A stretch of DNA of 64,000 bases from Streptantibioticus cattleyicolor NRRL 8057 = DSM 46488 (GTDB lineage: Bacteria; Actinomycetota; Actinomycetes; Streptomycetales; Streptomycetaceae): positions 1,612,001 to 1,676,000 of the forward strand of contig NC_017585.1 of assembly GCF_000240165.1 (NCBI RefSeq), read 5' to 3'. The stretch's first letter is position 1. Each line of letters starts with the position of its first letter. A model generated the notes under the pieces. The model was not told where the DNA came from. It made no database searches and was given only the letters and a program-made list of their open reading frames with translations. Shown here piece after piece: positions 60,870 to 64,000 of the stretch. Position numbers and translations under genes: made by a program.

Positions 60870-61240
60870 TGCGGATATTCCCCCTCGCTGACGGGACGAG
60901 AACGCGACGCACGGGCTCACCGGCTGCTCCAGCCCGCAGCCGTCGAGCCGGAACGCGTGGCGGATCCCCGCTCCGGTCAGGTCCGGGCGGCCGGTGATCC
61001 GCGCACCGGCGAACCGCAGTGCGGCGACGGTGCCGGACCGCCCGGCGTTCTCGCCGAGCGGCAACACCGCCACGGCATCCGCGCGCGAACCGACCGTTCG
61101 GGGCCCAACTGGGCGCCCGCGGCGGGGTCATCCGCTTCGGGCGACCCGGTACCCAGGTCCGCCCGACGCCGCTCGGGGAAGGCGTCCCACAGCTGTCGCC
61201 GCCGGCTCCGCGTCCCCTGGACCACCGGTGACCGGTCAGG
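60870..61240 (-). pseudogene. Remnant of a membrane-associated oxidoreductase-type gene, frameshifted and truncated
   Basis: The beginning reads QLWDAFPERRRADLG...GPERSVRA, which matches the N-terminus of the large Streptomyces proteins annotated as membrane-associated oxidoreductases. At about 61085 an extra GC dinucleotide shifts the frame; in the new frame it continues DAVAVLPLGE, ALRFAGARITGRPDLTGAGIRHAFRLDGCGLEQPV. After that the homology stops just before the VOC gene. So it is both frameshifted and cut to about 120 residues. Confidence 0.65.
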
Positions 61241-61322
61241 TCGCCCACGGGCCGGGCGCTCCGCCAGGCCCGCCGTCCATCCCGTCGGACGCACGTCCCC
61301 CTCGGGCGACCGGACGTCCTGG

Positions 61323-61706
61323 TCAGTCGTCCAGCACCGCCAGGGCGTCGACCTCCACGAGCAGTCCCGGCGGGAGTCGCATGTAGACGGTGGTGCGGGC
61401 GGGGAAGGGTTCGCCGACGGATGCCGCGTACGCGTCGTTCATCGCGGCCGGATGCGCGGGGTCGGTGAGGTGGACGCGGAGCATGACGACGTCTGCCAGG
61501 TTCGCGCCGGCCGCCTTGAGCACGGCGGTGACGTTGCGCAGGGCTTGTGCGGTCTGCTCGGTGACCGTGGTGCCGACGATCGCGCCGGTGGCCGGGTCGA
61601 GTGGGAGCTGCCCGGAGACCTGTAGGACGGGCCCCTTGCGGATGCCCTGGGACAGCGGGGCCGGCAGGGAGGGTGCGTTGTCGGTGGTGACGACGGTTGT
61701 GGTCAT
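61323..61706 (-). CDS. RidA/YjgF-family protein
   Basis: A 127-aa protein with the RidA pattern: LSQGIRKGPVLQVSGQLPLDPATG, EQTAQALRNVTAVLKAAGANLADVVMLRVHLTD, and the end PARTTVYMRLPPGLLVEVDALAVL containing the conserved Arg that binds carboxylates. RidA deaminates reactive enamines or imines; related members serve in catabolic pathways. It is last in a three-gene operon after the esterase and MBL-fold genes, 43 bp downstream, so a pathway role rather than housekeeping is likely. Confidence 0.93.
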   Translation of the reverse strand: MTTTVVTTDNAPSLPAPLSQGIRKGPVLQVSGQLPLDPATGAIVGTTVTEQTAQALRNVTAVLKAAGANLADVVMLRVHLTDPAHPAAMNDAYAASVGEPFPARTTVYMRLPPGLLVEVDALAVLDD

Positions 61707-61749
61707 GGTGTTCCTCGGAGGGGTGGGCGGGCACGACAGGCGGGAGCGG

Positions 61750-63240
61750 TCAGCTCCAGGCCTGTCGTTCCCGGCTGCGGGGGTCGTCGACCTGGGTCCA
61801 CTCGGTGTCGATGCGCATGGTGGCCCTGCGGTCGGTGTCGTACGGGTGCCAGCCGGGGTCGCCGGTCGTGGCGAACCGGACCCAGGCGTTGTGCATGCGG
61901 GTGGCGAGGTCCGCGGGGGGTACGCCGGGGCCGAGAAGGGCGTTGGGGCCGGTCAGCTCGGGCCGGTCCGCCAGATCGAAGACGAAGGGCAGCTCGACGG
62001 CGTGCGTCGCGCCGAGTTGTCCGTCCAGGGCGTGCGAGCGCCAGGCGAACTCGTAGGCGTGGGTGGCGGACCCCGAGTGGGCCGCGTGGGCGTCGGCCAG
62101 AGCACGGCTGCCCGCACCGAAGAGCGCGTCGCCCATGATGGCGGAGCGCAGTTCCGCGAAGGACGCCTCGGGGCGTGACTCGCGGTAGGCGGCGACGAGT
62201 CGTGCCGGATCGGGGTGGGAGCGCGCCGCGATCGCGTCGACGTCGGCGGCGGTCGAGGTGGCGTAGGTGCCCACCGGGACCAGGTAGAGGTTTCCCTCCT
62301 CGGTGTTGGTGCCGACGAGCAGGTCGACGTCGGCGCTCAGGCCGGTGGCGACGGATTCGGCGGGCTGGGTGTCGAGGACGAGGCTGAAGGGGCTCAGTCC
62401 GATCAGCGGGTCGCGGTGGGTCGCGGTGCGCAGGTCGATGCCCGCGAGCCGGGAGGCCGACTCGACCAGGCGCTCGTCGGGGACGTCCGCGAAGGCGTCG
62501 AGGGTGGGCTCGATGCCCAGGGCCACGGCCGCCGCCCTGGTGACGCGGGCCGCCTGCTGGGATGTGAACGCTCCCAGGCCGCTGCCGCTCTGCGCGATCG
62601 CCCGGCGGAACAGGCCGGTGGCCTCAGGGGTGGCGAGGACACCGCCGACGATGGTCGCCTCGGCCGACTGGCCGAAGAGCGTGACGTTGCCCGGGTCACC
62701 ACCGAAGGCGGCGATGTTCTCCCGCACCCAGCGCAGCGCGGCGACCACGTCGAGCAGACCGCGGTTGGCGGGCGCGCCGGGGATGTCCAGGAACCCGGCG
62801 ACGCCCAGCCGGTAGTTGTGGGTGACGAGGACGACACCGTCGCGGGCGAAGGCGAAGCCGTCGTACAGGGCCGACCGCGTCGATCCGGCGACGAACCCGC
62901 CGCCGTGGACGAACACCATCACCGGCAGGCCCTCACCGCCGGCGGCGGGCGCGAAGACGTTGACGGTGAGGTAGTCCTCCCCACGGCTCCAACCGGCGCC
63001 GAAGTAGGGGGTCATGTCCACGTTGCCGAGTTTGCGTTCGGACTGCGGGGCGTTGGGCCCCGGCACGGTGGCGTCCCGTACGCCGTCCCACCGCTCGTGC
63101 GGGCGCGGCGGAGCGAACCGGCCGGCGCCGCGGGGCGGGGCGGCGTAGGGGATGTTCAGGAAGGTGAGGGGGGCGCCTCGGCGCAGACCGCGGACGGCCC
63201 CTTGAGCGGTGGTGACGACGGGGTCGGGGTGGTGGTTCAC
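61750..63240 (-). CDS. Type B carboxylesterase with altered nucleophile elbow
   Basis: A 496-aa alpha/beta hydrolase. NIPYAAPPRGAGRF, EDYLTVNVF, FVHGGGFVAGS (oxyanion hole) and NYRLGVAGF are all standard. The nucleophile elbow reads FGQSAEAT with Ser192, so the Gly after the Ser+1 Ala (normally GxSxG) is Glu194. The acid lies in GTNTEEGNLY and the His in GATHAVELPFVF. The elbow Gly is nearly invariant, so activity or substrate may differ. GTG at 63240 with AAGG upstream, 22 bp after the MBL gene. No signal peptide. Confidence 0.92.
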   Translation of the reverse strand: MNHHPDPVVTTAQGAVRGLRRGAPLTFLNIPYAAPPRGAGRFAPPRPHERWDGVRDATVPGPNAPQSERKLGNVDMTPYFGAGWSRGEDYLTVNVFAPAAGGEGLPVMVFVHGGGFVAGSTRSALYDGFAFARDGVVLVTHNYRLGVAGFLDIPGAPANRGLLDVVAALRWVRENIAAFGGDPGNVTLFGQSAEATIVGGVLATPEATGLFRRAIAQSGSGLGAFTSQQAARVTRAAAVALGIEPTLDAFADVPDERLVESASRLAGIDLRTATHRDPLIGLSPFSLVLDTQPAESVATGLSADVDLLVGTNTEEGNLYLVPVGTYATSTAADVDAIAARSHPDPARLVAAYRESRPEASFAELRSAIMGDALFGAGSRALADAHAAHSGSATHAYEFAWRSHALDGQLGATHAVELPFVFDLADRPELTGPNALLGPGVPPADLATRMHNAWVRFATTGDPGWHPYDTDRRATMRIDTEWTQVDDPRSRERQAWS

Positions 63241-63262
63241 AGCGGTGCCTTTCCGCGGGGGC

Positions 63263-64000
63263 TCAGACCTGCTCGGTGTACGGGGCGAAGGGCGCCCAGC
63301 CCTTGACGGCGAACCTCCCTCTCTCGCGGACGACTTCGGCGGCGCCGTGACCGCCCAGGTGCGCGGGGACGACGAGGGCGTTGTGGTCGGCGGCCCAGCC
63401 CAGGAGCCTGCGGCGGGTGGTGCGGGCTTCGGCGGGGTCCTCGCAGAAGCAGCTGTTGGAGTCGGGCTCGTGGATCTGGACCGGGTTGTGCAGCAGGCCG
63501 CCGACGAACAGGGCCCGGTCGCATCCGGATTCCAGCGTGAGAACCGACGAGCCCGGGGTGTGGCCGGGCGCGAGGTCGAGCCGCAGGTTGGTGTCGATGC
63601 GGTGGCTGCCCTCCCACAACTCGGTGCGGCCGGCCTGGTGGACGGGGGCGACGCTGTCTTCGAAGACGTTCTGGTTGCCGCGGCCGAGCAGCGGCTTGTG
63701 TCCGTTGGCGGGGTTCCAGAAGTCGAAGTCCGCCTTGGGCATGAGGTAGGTGGCGTTGGGGAACGTCGGAACCCAGGTCCGGCCGTCGAGGTAGGTGTTC
63801 CAGCCGACGTGGTCGATGTGCAGGTGCGTGTTGACCACGATGTCGACGTCCTCGGGGCGGACCCCGGCGCGGGCGAGGTTGTCCAGGAAGTCGGTGTCGA
63901 GCCGGTTCCACACCGGTGCGTACGGGCGGTCCTTGTGGTTGCCGACACCGGTGTCGACCAGGATGGTCCGGCCCTCGCTGCGCAGCACCCAGGTCTGGAT
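63263..64000 (-). CDS. Metallo-beta-lactamase-fold hydrolase, partial (5' end beyond the window)
   Basis: At least 245 residues are present; the start lies outside. The metal site THLHIDHVGW (HxHxDH), GHTPGSSVLTL and a late PAHLGGHG give an MBL-fold enzyme of the lactonase/glyoxalase II type. It is first in the operon with the esterase and RidA genes, which suggests opening of a lactone or thioester followed by ester hydrolysis. Quorum-quenching lactonase activity is possible but not specific to the motifs. The C-terminus is complete (APYTEQV). Confidence 0.92.
   Translation of the reverse strand: MQTWVLRSEGRTILVDTGVGNHKDRPYAPVWNRLDTDFLDNLARAGVRPEDVDIVVNTHLHIDHVGWNTYLDGRTWVPTFPNATYLMPKADFDFWNPANGHKPLLGRGNQNVFEDSVAPVHQAGRTELWEGSHRIDTNLRLDLAPGHTPGSSVLTLESGCDRALFVGGLLHNPVQIHEPDSNSCFCEDPAEARTTRRRLLGWAADHNALVVPAHLGGHGAAEVVRERGRFAVKGWAPFAPYTEQV

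Overview
The window is high-GC DNA with strong GC3 bias, GGAGG-type ribosome binding sites, many GTG starts, and tight gene-end overlaps (ATGA/GTGA). Its gene families (SARP, LacI and TetR regulators, SpoIIE-type PP2C phosphatase, CBM13 xylanase, MbtH-NRPS, YcaO RiPP) point to Streptomyces or a close relative. The many accessory clusters and decayed genes suggest a variable part of the chromosome. Nothing is identified by database search; all calls come from reading the sequence.

Layout. 527-13203 (+): NRPS operon of six genes: NRPS A-PCP-C-A-PCP, NRPS C-A-PCP-C, MbtH, SAM methyltransferase, type II thioesterase, P450. The second and third adenylation domains read as Ser and Thr; the first is unassigned. 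13283-16772: LysR regulator divergent from a small protein, an SDR and an MFS transporter. 16980-20935: LacI regulator, small membrane protein, quinone-oxidoreductase-like enzyme divergent from a TetR regulator, and an MFS remnant. 21144-29370 (-): the most interesting part, a six-gene RiPP operon: 92-aa precursor, fused JmjC-like/prolyl-hydroxylase-like dioxygenase, radical SAM/SPASM enzyme with an internal PqqD-like domain, a second JmjC-like dioxygenase, a TfuA-YcaO fusion and a PhyH dioxygenase. 29841-38702: GNAT, helicase remnant, methyltransferase, secreted trypsin-like protease, LuxR-SARP hybrid regulator, FAD monooxygenase, TetR with palindromic operator, GNAT, PAS-PP2C phosphatase with a large leader hairpin. 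38754-44019 (-): two-component system with an ABC exporter whose permease is frameshifted. 44152-48380: TetR remnant, carboxylesterase, amidohydrolase and a TetR divergent across a 20-bp palindrome. 48538-54567: SNF2 helicase, secreted BNR-repeat protein, small membrane protein. 54742-58743: GNAT, then divergent GH10 xylanase and GH54 arabinofuranosidase carrying nearly identical CBM13 domains. 58744-64000: small proteins, GNAT, VOC protein, a pseudogene, and a RidA/esterase/metallo-beta-lactamase-fold operon that runs off the end.

How it works together. The NRPS operon should build a short peptide around Ser-Thr, released by its terminal condensation domain or in trans. Two TTA codons in its first gene suggest bldA-dependent translation. 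In the RiPP operon the precursor's C-terminal region, ending in two cysteines nine residues apart, should be worked on by a thioamide-type YcaO/TfuA protein, a radical SAM enzyme and four Fe(II)/2OG-type oxygenase domains. I do not recognise this combination as a characterised class. The operon also holds one TTA codon. No dedicated maturation protease or intact exporter lies next to it; an MFS C-terminal remnant sits directly downstream on the same strand.
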